Shown here one piece after another: positions 41,168-48,973 of a stretch of DNA of 51,666 bases (positions are counted from its first letter, which is position 1; each line of letters opens with the position of its first letter). A model generated the notes under the pieces. That model was not told the DNA's origin. It saw only the letters and a program-made list of their open reading frames with translations, and did no database searches. The stretch lies in NCBI RefSeq assembly GCF_900177295.1, contig NZ_FWZX01000003.1:1-51666 (forward strand), given 5' to 3'. This DNA is from Tistlia consotensis USBA 355 (GTDB lineage: Bacteria; Pseudomonadota; Alphaproteobacteria; Kiloniellales; DSM-21159). The position numbers and the translations under genes were made by a program.

Positions 41168-41193
41168 TTGACCGAACTAACTAGTTCGTACAT
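41168..41193 (+). promoter_or_regulatory. TetR-type operator/promoter, copy 2 (TRAP operon)
   Basis: The core CGAACTAACTAGTTCG (41173-41188) is a perfect inverted repeat with 7-base arms and a 2-base centre. It directly follows TTGACC, usable as a -35. The 26-base motif matches copy 1 in 22 positions. It lies 188 bases upstream of the dctP-like start, the rest being an untranslated leader in which I see no gene. Confidence 0.75.
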
Positions 41194-41380
41194 CGTTGCA
41201 CGAAACAGCGCCGACGCGGGCCCGTCCGAGGGCGGCGCCCGCGGCGGGCGTCAGAAAAGACCGACGACCGAAGCGCTTCCGCCGAGCCGCCACCGGCCCG
41301 TCCCTGCAACGACGGGCCAGCGGAGTCCTCGGACAGCTCGGCGGCGCCCGAAGAACCACCGGCCCGATGGGAGGAACAAG

Positions 41381-42412
41381 ATGATCGGATCGAGAAGCCT
41401 GCTCCTGGCAGCCGCGACCGCGGCCGCCCTCACCGCCTCCGGCAGCGGCCTCGCCGCCGCCCAGACCACCATCAAGTTCGCCCACGTCGACCCGGCGGAC
41501 TGGACGAGCTCCAAGAAGGGCGCCGCCTCCGAGATCTTCAAGAACCTGGTCGAGTCCGAGTCCGGCGGCCGCATCAAGGTCGAGCTCTACCCGGCCGGCC
41601 AGCTCGGCGGCGAGAAGGAGCTGGTCGCCCAGGCCCAGTCCGGCGCCATCCAGATGACCATGGTCTCGGGCGTCTACGGCAGCTTCTGCAAGGAAGCCTC
41701 GATCCTCGACACGCCCTACCTCTTCGCCTCGGCGCCGGTCGCCTGGAAGGTGCTGGACGGCCCGTTCGGCAGGAAGCTGGCCGAGCACTGCCTGAAGAAG
41801 ACCGCGCTGCGCACCCTGGCCTACGGCGAGACCGGCTTCCGCGACTTCACCAACAACAAGCACGAGATCAGGTCGCCGGCCGACGTGAAGGGCCTGAAGC
41901 TGCGGGTCCAGGAGATCCCGCTCTACGTCGAGATGGTCAAGGGCCTGGGCGGCATCCCGACCCCGGTCGCCTGGCCCGAGACCCCCGGCGCCCTCAAGAC
42001 CGGCGTCGTCGACGGCCAGGAGAACCCCGTCTCGGTGATCCTCGGCAACAAGTTTTACGAGTTCCAGAAGTATCTGACGCTCGATCAGCACGTCTATGGC
42101 ACCGACTTCGTCCTGGTCAACGAGGCCTTCTTCCAGGGCCTGTCGGACGAGGACAAGGCGATGCTGAAGCGCGACGCGATCATCGCCGGCAACGTCGGCC
42201 GCTCGATCCAGCAGTTCAACTCGGCGGCGGGCGTCGCCGAGCTGCAGAAGCACGGCATGGTCGTCTACAAGCCGACCTCGGCCGAGCTGGAGGCCTTCCG
42301 CAAGGCCGCCCAGCCGCCGGTCCTGGCCTACCTGAAGAGCCAGGTCGAGCCGGGCTGGCTCGACGACCTCGAGGCCGCCGTCGCCGACGCCGAGGCGTCG
42401 CTCGCGAACTAG
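41381..42412 (+). CDS. TRAP transporter solute-binding protein, DctP family
   Basis: This 343-residue periplasmic protein has a Sec signal ending near AAAQ (residue 28). The DctP fold shows IKFAHVDPAD, FKNLVESESGGRIKVELYPAGQLG, and ADVKGLKLRVQEIPLYVEMVKGLGG (in parts), with an Arg in GLKLRV expected to bind the ligand carboxylate, then KTGVVDGQENPVSVI. It captures an organic acid and delivers it to the DctQM permease. GGGAGGAACAAG precedes the ATG. The operator at 41168 and the dehydrogenase upstream suggest quinate/shikimate-type ligands, but C4-dicarboxylates or aromatic acids remain possible. Confidence 0.94.
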   Translation: MIGSRSLLLAAATAAALTASGSGLAAAQTTIKFAHVDPADWTSSKKGAASEIFKNLVESESGGRIKVELYPAGQLGGEKELVAQAQSGAIQMTMVSGVYGSFCKEASILDTPYLFASAPVAWKVLDGPFGRKLAEHCLKKTALRTLAYGETGFRDFTNNKHEIRSPADVKGLKLRVQEIPLYVEMVKGLGGIPTPVAWPETPGALKTGVVDGQENPVSVILGNKFYEFQKYLTLDQHVYGTDFVLVNEAFFQGLSDEDKAMLKRDAIIAGNVGRSIQQFNSAAGVAELQKHGMVVYKPTSAELEAFRKAAQPPVLAYLKSQVEPGWLDDLEAAVADAEASLAN

Positions 42413-42480
42413 GCCCGCCGGCCTCGCCCGGCGGCCCGCCGCGGGGCGAGGCCCCTCTCCTGCCGCTCCGGAGACCCGCC

Positions 42481-42984
42481 ATGTTCTGGCGCGCCTACGA
42501 CCTGGCGACGACTGCCCTGCTCGCGCTGTGCGGCGCGGTCATGTTCGGCCTCGCGATCGGCAACGCCCTGCTGCGCTACCTGTTCGACGCGCCGCTGGTC
42601 TGGGGCGAGGAGATCTCGCGCTACGCCATGGTCTGGGGCGTGATGATCGGCGTCGCGCTCGCCTACCGGGCCGGGCACCACATCGTCATCACCGTGACCA
42701 CCGACGCGCTGCCGACGCGCCTGCTGCGCTGGTTCCGCCTGGCCTCGCACGTCCTGACCCTGGCGACCGCCGGCCTGCTGGCCTGGAGCGGCCTGCCGCT
42801 GGCGCGCAGCCTCGGCATGCTGGAAGCGCCCTCCAGCGGCATCCAGATGGTCTGGGCCTATGCCGCGATCCCGGCCGGCGCCGCCCTGCTGGCGATCGAG
42901 GCGCTGCGCCTGATTCCGGCCGAGCTCGACGGTCGCGATGGCACCGAGCCTCGGGCCCTCGGAACGGCGGGCGCCCCGTCGTGA
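42481..42984 (+). CDS. TRAP transporter small permease, DctQ family
   Basis: This 167-residue, four-helix membrane protein has the DctQ signature: LLRYLFDAPLVWGEEISRYAMVWGVMIG followed by AYRAGHHI. It stabilises the large permease and contacts the binding protein. It starts 68 bases after the DctP stop and its TGA overlaps the GTG of the next gene by four bases. The C-terminal 25 residues are hydrophilic and variable. Confidence 0.93.
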   Translation: MFWRAYDLATTALLALCGAVMFGLAIGNALLRYLFDAPLVWGEEISRYAMVWGVMIGVALAYRAGHHIVITVTTDALPTRLLRWFRLASHVLTLATAGLLAWSGLPLARSLGMLEAPSSGIQMVWAYAAIPAGAALLAIEALRLIPAELDGRDGTEPRALGTAGAPS

Positions 42985-44255
42985 GCGCCGGCGCCCTCGG
43001 CCTGCTGGTCGGCCTGCTGCTGCTCGGCCTGCCGATCGCCTTCTCGATCATCCTCGCCTGCGGGCTCGCCGTGGCCGAGCGCGGCCTGCCCGCCATGCTG
43101 ATCGCCCAGCGCCTCTTCACCGGCCTCGACTCCTTTCCGATCATGGCCGTGCCGCTGTTCATCCTGGCCGGCGAGCTGATGAACGAGAGCGGCATCACCC
43201 GGCGCATCATCGACCTCGCCGACGCCTTCGTCGGCCACCTGCGCACCGGGCTCTGCCAGGTCGGCATCCTGTCGTCGGTGATCTTCGCCGGCATCTCCGG
43301 CTCGGCGGTCGCCGACGCCTCGGCGCTCGGCCGCGTGTTCATCCCGGCGATGGAGGAGGAAGGCTACCCGCGCGCCTTCTCCGGCGCCCTGATCGCCGCC
43401 GCCTCGGTGATCGGGCCGATCATCCCGCCCTCGATCCCGATGATCATCTTCGCCCTGATCATCCAGGAATCGATCGCCTCGCTGTTCCTGGCCGGCGTCG
43501 TGCCGGGCCTGCTGCTCGGCCTCGGCATCGCGCTGACCGGCTACCTGCGAATCCGCCGGCTGGCGCCCGAGCCCAAGCCGCGGCGCAGCGCCCGCGAGCT
43601 GCTGGCCGCCCTGCGCCAGGGCATCATCCCGATGCTGATGCCGGTGATCATCCTGGCGACCATCCTCTCCGGCGTCGTGACGCCGACCGAGGCCGCCGCC
43701 GTGGCCGTGCTCTATGCCCTGCTGATCGGCTTCTTCGTGCTGCGCACCCTGAAGCTCGCGTCGCTGCTGCGCATCTTCGCCTCCTCGATGCTGCTCGCCT
43801 CGATCATCCTGATCGTCATGGCCTCGGCCAGCCTGGTGAACTGGCTGCTGACCACCGACCAGGTGCCGCAGCAGTTCGCCGCCTTCGTGCTCGGCACGGT
43901 CAAGGACCCGGTCGCCTTCCTGCTGCTGACCAACGTCCTGCTGCTGGTCGTCGGCTGCTTCATCGAGGGCCTCGCGGCGATGATCGTGCTGGTGCCGATC
44001 CTGTTCCCGGTCGCCCAGGCGCTGCACGTCGATCCGGTCCACTTCGGCACGGTCGTGGTGCTCAACCTGATGATCGGCCTGATCACGCCGCCGATGGGCC
44101 TCTGCCTGTTCGTCGCCGACGGCGTCGCCAAGGTCGGCCTGGCCGCCATCGTCCGGCAGATCTGGCCGTTCCTGCTCGCCGAGCTCGCGGTGCTGCTGGC
44201 GGTCACGCTGGTGCCCGGGCTGGCGCTCGGCCTGCCGCGGCTGCTCGGCTACTGA
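42981..44255 (+). CDS. TRAP transporter large permease, DctM family
   Basis: The 424 residues and about 12 hydrophobic segments match DctM, the sodium-coupled channel-forming subunit. Motifs are PLFILAGELMNESGIT, VIFAGISGSAVADASALG, ASVIGPIIPPSIPMIIF and LNLMIGLITPPMGLCLF. The start is GTG at 42981 in a GTGA overlap with the DctQ stop, which gives the family-standard length; a longer frame reaching 42528 is only the +1 reading of the dctQ gene. Confidence 0.95.
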   Translation: MSAGALGLLVGLLLLGLPIAFSIILACGLAVAERGLPAMLIAQRLFTGLDSFPIMAVPLFILAGELMNESGITRRIIDLADAFVGHLRTGLCQVGILSSVIFAGISGSAVADASALGRVFIPAMEEEGYPRAFSGALIAAASVIGPIIPPSIPMIIFALIIQESIASLFLAGVVPGLLLGLGIALTGYLRIRRLAPEPKPRRSARELLAALRQGIIPMLMPVIILATILSGVVTPTEAAAVAVLYALLIGFFVLRTLKLASLLRIFASSMLLASIILIVMASASLVNWLLTTDQVPQQFAAFVLGTVKDPVAFLLLTNVLLLVVGCFIEGLAAMIVLVPILFPVAQALHVDPVHFGTVVVLNLMIGLITPPMGLCLFVADGVAKVGLAAIVRQIWPFLLAELAVLLAVTLVPGLALGLPRLLGY

Positions 44256-44268
44256 GCCGGGCCGCCGC

Positions 44269-44646
44269 TCAGGAACAGGCGTCCTCGCGCGCCACGCTGA
44301 CGCCCTTGGCCGCCGCCTCGCAGGCATTGCCGTAGGTCTTGCCGTCGCAGCCGCAGACCGGCTTGTACTCGCGGGTGCAGGCCTGGGGCAGCGGCACGCA
44401 GATGCCGGTCCGGTCGCCGGCCCCGCACTGCTCCGCCGGGCCGGTGCGACAATAGGTCGTGGGATCGCCGCAGGTGATGCCGGCGAGGCCGCCGCAGACG
44501 CCGCCCGCGCCGACGCTGCGCCCCGCCGTCGGCGCGGCCGGCGTCGGGATCTCGCCCTGCGTCGCAGGCTGGCAGGCGCCGAGCAGCGCGGCCAGGGCCA
44601 GGGACAGCAGCAGGGCGGACGGCAGGGTGCTCGACGGACGGGTCAT
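44269..44646 (-). CDS. Lipoprotein with Kazal-type protease inhibitor domain
   Basis: The 125-residue product has a lipoprotein signal with lipobox LGAC (Cys25). A Thr/Pro/Ala-rich linker and a short cysteine-bearing segment follow, then a C-terminal Kazal domain: CTREYKPVCGCDGKTYGNAC continuing to a final EDAC. The C-x-C-DGKTYGN-C core is diagnostic. Kazal domains inhibit serine proteases in eukaryotes; bacterial lipoprotein versions are known but little studied. GGAGGAAAG precedes the ATG at 44646. It is convergent with the TRAP operon and divergent from the DUF1772 gene. Confidence 0.88.
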   Translation of the reverse strand: MTRPSSTLPSALLLSLALAALLGACQPATQGEIPTPAAPTAGRSVGAGGVCGGLAGITCGDPTTYCRTGPAEQCGAGDRTGICVPLPQACTREYKPVCGCDGKTYGNACEAAAKGVSVAREDACS

Positions 44647-44850
44647 CGCTTTCCTCCAGGTGTCGCGGCCGGGCCCGGGCGCCCGGCATCGGTCTCGGCA
44701 CGGCCGAGCAGACATGCAATCCATGCCTTCTTCGTGGCACCTTCGTCACGTCGCCTCGCCCCGAGCGCAGCCGACCAATGCCGCGACCGCCCGACCGGTT
44801 CCGTCCGACCGCGCCGACGGGAGGCCGCCCAACCACCGGAGGCCGACCCC

Positions 44851-45477
44851 TTGTCGTCGAAGCCGCTGCCCTTCATCGCCCTGCTGCTGACCGCGCTCTC
44901 CCTCGTGCCGGTCGGCGCGCACTTCTTCGAGCTGCCGAACAAGCTCGGGCTCGACCAGCACGCCTATTTCACGGTCCAGGCGATCTACCGCGGCTGGGCC
45001 TTCTTCGGCATCGCCCTCGTCGGCGCGATCCTGGCCGACTGCGGCCTCGCCGCGGCGGCGCGGCGCCGGCAGCCGGCGGCCTTTCCCTGGGCCCTGGCCG
45101 GCGCCCTGCTGATGGTCGCGAGCCTGGCCGTGTTCTTCGTCTGGGTCTTCCCGACCAACCAGGCGACGGCGAACTGGACCATCGTGCCGCCAGACTGGGA
45201 GCGCCTGCGCCGGCACTGGGAATACGGCCACGCCGTCAGCGCGATTCTGACCGCCGGCGCCTTCTGCTCGGTCGCCTGGGCGCTGCTCGAATGGGCGATT
45301 AGAATCTCTTTAAACTCAATCGCCAAGCGCCTCCGGATCCCCTATGCTACCCCTGGTTCCCAGGGGAGCGGCCGGGCAAATCTACCTAAGCACGAGCCGG
45401 ATTCCCTGCGGATCCAGGAGAAGAAGAACCGGCGGCCCGGCAGCAGAATCGGGCCGCGCGGGTGGGGAAACGAATGA
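44851..45477 (+). CDS. DUF1772-like membrane protein with run-on C-terminus
   Basis: The first 155 or so residues match DUF1772 (anthrone-oxygenase-like) membrane proteins: four helices, LVPVGAHFFELPNKLGL, and NQATANWTIVPPDWERLRRHWEYGHAVSA. The start is TTG at 44851, with GGAGG eight bases upstream. The last 53 residues (from RISLNSIAKRL) are basic, non-conserved and encoded by DNA whose composition changes near 45300, as though the original stop was lost. The frame ends only 13 bases before the PQQ dehydrogenase start and covers its upstream region. Confidence 0.7.
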   Translation: MSSKPLPFIALLLTALSLVPVGAHFFELPNKLGLDQHAYFTVQAIYRGWAFFGIALVGAILADCGLAAAARRRQPAAFPWALAGALLMVASLAVFFVWVFPTNQATANWTIVPPDWERLRRHWEYGHAVSAILTAGAFCSVAWALLEWAIRISLNSIAKRLRIPYATPGSQGSGRANLPKHEPDSLRIQEKKNRRPGSRIGPRGWGNE

Positions 45478-45490
45478 CTTGGAGGCAGAT

Positions 45491-46774
45491 ATGCGTTCGC
45501 AGAAGAGGACGGTACAGCTCGCATCCACAGTCCTGACGAGCCTCGGGGCCGCCGCGCTCGCGGCCCTGCTGGCGACCGGGCCGGCCAGGGCCGAGACGAA
45601 CCTGGAGAAGCTCGGCAAGTTCGAGACCACGGGGATCAAGGACTTCAAGGTCGTCGAGCAGGGCGGCGAGCGCGCCGCCGCGATCCAGAAGACCCTGGAC
45701 AAGATCAAGCTGCCCGACGGCTTCAAGATCTCGCTCTACGCCATCGTGCCCGACGCCCGCCACATGGCGGTCGGGCCGCAGGGCATCGTGACCATCGTCG
45801 GCACCCGCAAGACCGACGTCTGGGCGGTGACCGACCGCGACAAGGACCGGGTCGCCGACGAGGTCAAGCGCTTCGCCCCCTCGATCGACTTCACGATCCC
45901 GAACGGGCCCTGCTTCTCGCCCGACGGCTTCCTCTACATCGCCGAGCAGAACCGCGTGCTGGTCTACCCGGCCGCGGAGTTCTTCTACGAGAGCCCGGAC
46001 GTCGCCGCCTTCGAGGTCGTGCCCCAGGGCAAGCTGATCCCGAAGGAGGACGAGAGCTACAACCACACCGCCCGGGTCTGCAAGATCGGGCCCGACGGCA
46101 AGCTCTACATCACGCTCGGCCAGCCCTTCAACGTGCCTGCCGCGGAGAAGCTCGACGGCTACAAGAAGTGGGGCCTCGGCGGCATCGTCCGGATGAACAC
46201 CGACGGCACCGGCCGCGAGGTCTACACCTACGGCGTCCGCAACTCGGTCGGCCTGGACTTCAACCCGGCCAACGGCGAGCTGTGGTTCACCGACAACCAG
46301 GTCGACGGCATGGGCGACGACGTCCCGCCGGGCGAGCTGAACCGCCAGACCGCGGCCGGCCAGAACTTCGGGTTCCCCTGGTACGGCGGCGGCCACGTGC
46401 GGACCAACGAGTACAAGGACCAGGAGCCGCCGGCCGACGTCGTGTTCCCGGCGGTCGAGATGGTCGCCCACGCGGCCGACCTGGGCATGACCTTCTATAG
46501 CGGCTCGATGTTCCCGGCGGCCTACAAGGGCGGCATCTTCTCGGCCGAGCACGGCTCGTGGAACCGCACCAAGCCGATCGGCGCCCGGGTCATGTTCACC
46601 TCGGTCAACCCGGACGGCTCGGTCGGCGAGACCGTGCCCTTCGCCGAGGGCTGGCTGACCGACGCCGGCGAGTACCTCGGACGCCCGGTCGACGTGAAGA
46701 CCCTGCCCGACGGCTCGCTGATCGTCTCCGACGACCTGGTCGGCGCGATCTACCGCATCTCCTACGGCATGTGA
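45491..46774 (+). CDS. PQQ-dependent sugar/alcohol dehydrogenase, sorbosone dehydrogenase-like
   Basis: The 427 residues have a Sec signal (cleavage after GPARA, near residue 34) and a six-bladed beta-propeller of the soluble GDH/L-sorbosone dehydrogenase family. Segments include GIVTIVGTRKTDVWAVTD, NGPCFSPDGFLYIAEQNRVL, YGVRNSVGLDFNPANGELWF, and a SAEHGSWNRTKPIGARV loop. Such periplasmic enzymes oxidise sugars or aldehydes with PQQ and pass electrons to a cytochrome c, which is the next gene. GGAGG lies seven bases before ATG 45491. The substrate is not assignable. Confidence 0.9.
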   Translation: MRSQKRTVQLASTVLTSLGAAALAALLATGPARAETNLEKLGKFETTGIKDFKVVEQGGERAAAIQKTLDKIKLPDGFKISLYAIVPDARHMAVGPQGIVTIVGTRKTDVWAVTDRDKDRVADEVKRFAPSIDFTIPNGPCFSPDGFLYIAEQNRVLVYPAAEFFYESPDVAAFEVVPQGKLIPKEDESYNHTARVCKIGPDGKLYITLGQPFNVPAAEKLDGYKKWGLGGIVRMNTDGTGREVYTYGVRNSVGLDFNPANGELWFTDNQVDGMGDDVPPGELNRQTAAGQNFGFPWYGGGHVRTNEYKDQEPPADVVFPAVEMVAHAADLGMTFYSGSMFPAAYKGGIFSAEHGSWNRTKPIGARVMFTSVNPDGSVGETVPFAEGWLTDAGEYLGRPVDVKTLPDGSLIVSDDLVGAIYRISYGM

Positions 46775-46796
46775 GCCGCGGCGAGACCTGAGAACC

Positions 46797-46827
46797 GGAC
46801 GGCCGGGGCTCCGCGTCCCGGCCGTCC
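46797..46827 (+). terminator. Perfect 11-bp hairpin between the PQQ dehydrogenase and cytochrome c genes
   Basis: GGACGGCCGGG (46797-46807) pairs with CCCGGCCGTCC (46817-46827) around a 9-base loop in the 87-base gap. It is followed by CACTTTTCC rather than a clean T-tract. It may stabilise the upstream message or partly terminate, setting the enzyme/cytochrome ratio. Confidence 0.5.
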
Positions 46828-46861
46828 GCCGTCCCGACCACTTTTCCGACCCCGAGAGCCC

Positions 46862-47206
46862 ATGACCCGAAGCACCGCTTTCGCCCTGCTTTGCGGCCTG
46901 CTCGCCGCGACCCTGCTGGCCGCCGGCCCGGCCGCCGCCGGAGATGCCGCCGCCGGCCGCAAGAAGGCCCAGGTCTGCCAGCCCTGCCACGGCCTCGACG
47001 GCATCGCCAAGATCCCGATGGCGCCGAACCTCGCCGGCAACAACGAGCTCTACCTGCGCAAGCAGCTCGAGGCCTTCCGCTCGGGCCAGCGCACCAACGA
47101 GATGATGTCGGTGGTCGCCAAGGGCCTCAGCGACGCCGACATCGCCAACGTCGCGGCCTGGTACTCCTCGATCGAGATCACCGTGAAGCTGCCGCCGGCG
47201 AACTAG
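46862..47206 (+). CDS. Periplasmic class I cytochrome c
   Basis: This 114-residue protein has a signal peptide to about residue 26, one haem motif Cys39-Gln-Pro-Cys42-His43, the PNLAGNNELYLRKQLEAF helix, and a likely axial Met81 or Met82 before the LSDADIANVAAWY helix. It is a small soluble electron carrier, and by position the probable acceptor for the PQQ dehydrogenase upstream. The last 29 bases overlap the end of the convergent glutamate racemase gene. Confidence 0.93.
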   Translation: MTRSTAFALLCGLLAATLLAAGPAAAGDAAAGRKKAQVCQPCHGLDGIAKIPMAPNLAGNNELYLRKQLEAFRSGQRTNEMMSVVAKGLSDADIANVAAWYSSIEITVKLPPAN

Positions 47207-48047
47207 GCGGCAGGGAATCGGCCCGCCCCAGCGGCCGCGCCTCGGCGAAGCCGTAGCCGGCGAGCGCGGGCGCCAGCCCCTCGATGCCGGCCGCCGGGCC
47301 GGTGAAGAGGAAGCGGCGCCGGGGCGTCTCGCCCTCGACGCCGTCCGTTCCGGCGGCGAGGCGCGGCGCCAGCACGCGGCAGAGCTGGCGGGCGATCGCC
47401 GGCGCGGCGTCGATCCAGTGGGCGACGCCCGGCAGCGCCGCGGCCAGCACGCCGGCCAGCAGCGGATAGTGGGTGCAGCCGAGCGCCACCGCGTCCAGCC
47501 CCTCGGCCACGGCGAGCGGCGCCAGCTCGCGGGCGACGGCCTCCGGGTCGGGCGGGCTGCCGCGCAGCGCGGCCTCGGCGAGCGGCACCAGGCCGGCGGC
47601 ACCGACCCGGACCACCCGGCAGCGCGCGGCATGCTCGGCGATCAGCCGGTCGACGTAGGGGCGGCGCACCGTCGCGGCCGTCGCCAGCAGGCCGATCACG
47701 CCGCTGCGGGTCATCTCGGCCGCAGTCTTGATCGGCGGCACCGTGCCGACGACCGGGAAGCCGGCCTCGGCGCGCAGGGCCTCGAGGGCCAGGGTGCTGG
47801 CGGTGTTGCAGGCGACGACCAGGGCGTCCAGCGGAGCCTCGGACGCCGCCTCGGCGGCCAGGCGGCGCTGCAGCCCGACCAGCCGGCCGGCCAGCTCGGC
47901 GTCGGACTTGGCGCCGTAGGGCAGCCCGGCGAAGTCGGCAAGGTAGAGGATGTCGGCGTCGGGCAGCGCGGCCGTCATCGCGCGCAGCACCGACAGGCCG
48001 CCGACACCGGAATCGAGCAGGGCGATGGTCAGGCCGGCCCCTTCCAT
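47178..48047 (-). CDS. murI: Glutamate racemase
   Basis: The 289 residues supply D-glutamate for peptidoglycan. Key residues are Asp and Ser in ALLDSGVGGLSV (9-20), the first catalytic Cys80 in VACNTAST, and the second Cys191 in LGCTHYPLL, with LPYGAKS as substrate loop. ATG 48047 with GGAGA eight bases upstream fits the family; an in-frame ATG at 48071 adds eight residues. The C-terminal Ser/Pro/Ala tail is encoded antisense to the cytochrome c gene end. Confidence 0.94.
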   Translation of the reverse strand: MEGAGLTIALLDSGVGGLSVLRAMTAALPDADILYLADFAGLPYGAKSDAELAGRLVGLQRRLAAEAASEAPLDALVVACNTASTLALEALRAEAGFPVVGTVPPIKTAAEMTRSGVIGLLATAATVRRPYVDRLIAEHAARCRVVRVGAAGLVPLAEAALRGSPPDPEAVARELAPLAVAEGLDAVALGCTHYPLLAGVLAAALPGVAHWIDAAPAIARQLCRVLAPRLAAGTDGVEGETPRRRFLFTGPAAGIEGLAPALAGYGFAEARPLGRADSLPPSSPAAASR

Positions 48048-48205
48048 GGGCGCGTCTCCGGGGAATGGCACGGTGATGATCGCTCCGGCCGGCCGAGTCG
48101 GTCTTCCGCGGCCCGGCGGCGCCGGTTCACAGACCCTTGTTCCGCGGCGGCGCGGGTGGGAAGCTGACGGCGAATCGTGGCGACACCGCGGAAGGAGGCA
48201 GGTCG

Positions 48206-48949
48206 TTGACGACCCTCGCCTTCGAGCCCTACGCGCCGCTCGACGTTCCGAAGCCGCTGGCGCCGGAGCTCTGGGTCATCGACGGGCCCGAGATCCGCTT
48301 CGGCTATGTCGGCCTGAAGGTGCCCTTCCCGACGCGCATGACCGTGGTCCGCCTGCCGGACGGCGGCCTCTGGCTGCACTCGCCGACGCATCCGAGCGAG
48401 CCGCTGCTCGAGCAGCTCGCCGCGCTCGGCCCGGTGCGCTTCCTGGTCGCGCCGAACAGCCTGCACTACTGGTGGCTGCCGGCCTGGGCCGCGCGCTTTC
48501 CTGGGGCCGAGGTCCATGCCGCCCCCGGCCTGGCCCGCAAGGCGAAGCGCCCGCTGCCGGCCCACGCCACGCTCGGCGACGCGCCGCCGCCGGCCTGGGC
48601 CGAGGTGCTCGACCAGGTCCTGGTGCCCGGCAGCCTGCTGACCGAGGTCGACTTCTTCCACCGGCCGACGCGGACGCTGATCCTGACCGACCTGATCGAG
48701 AACTTCGAGCCGCGGCGCATCCGCTCGCGCTTCTGGCGCCTCGCCATGCAGCTCGCCGGCGCCGCGGACCCGGACGGCAAGGCGCCCTACGACATGCAGC
48801 TCTCCTTCCTCGGCCGCCGCCGGCGCCTGCGCGCCGCGGTCGAGCGGATGATCGCCTGGGCGCCGGAGCGGATCGCCCTCGCCCACGGCCGCTGCTACGA
48901 GGCCGACGGCGTCGCGGAACTCCGGCGCGCCTTCCGCTGGGTGCTCTGA
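48206..48949 (+). CDS. DUF4336-family protein (metallo-hydrolase-like fold)
   Basis: The 247 residues match DUF4336: YAPLDVPKPLAPELWVIDGP at the start, PFPTRMTVVRLPDGGLWLHSP, FLVAPNSLHYWWLPAWAARFPG, and EVDFFHRPTRTLILTDLIENFE. The layout recalls the metallo-beta-lactamase fold (LHSPT, HYWW, TDL, AHGR), but the HxHxDH zinc motif is absent. Its biochemical role is unknown. The start is TTG at 48206 after GGAGG; the frame from 48137 lacks conserved residues. Confidence 0.86.
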   Translation: MTTLAFEPYAPLDVPKPLAPELWVIDGPEIRFGYVGLKVPFPTRMTVVRLPDGGLWLHSPTHPSEPLLEQLAALGPVRFLVAPNSLHYWWLPAWAARFPGAEVHAAPGLARKAKRPLPAHATLGDAPPPAWAEVLDQVLVPGSLLTEVDFFHRPTRTLILTDLIENFEPRRIRSRFWRLAMQLAGAADPDGKAPYDMQLSFLGRRRRLRAAVERMIAWAPERIALAHGRCYEADGVAELRRAFRWVL

Positions 48950-48973
48950 CCGGCTGCCGTCCGGCCGCCGCGG

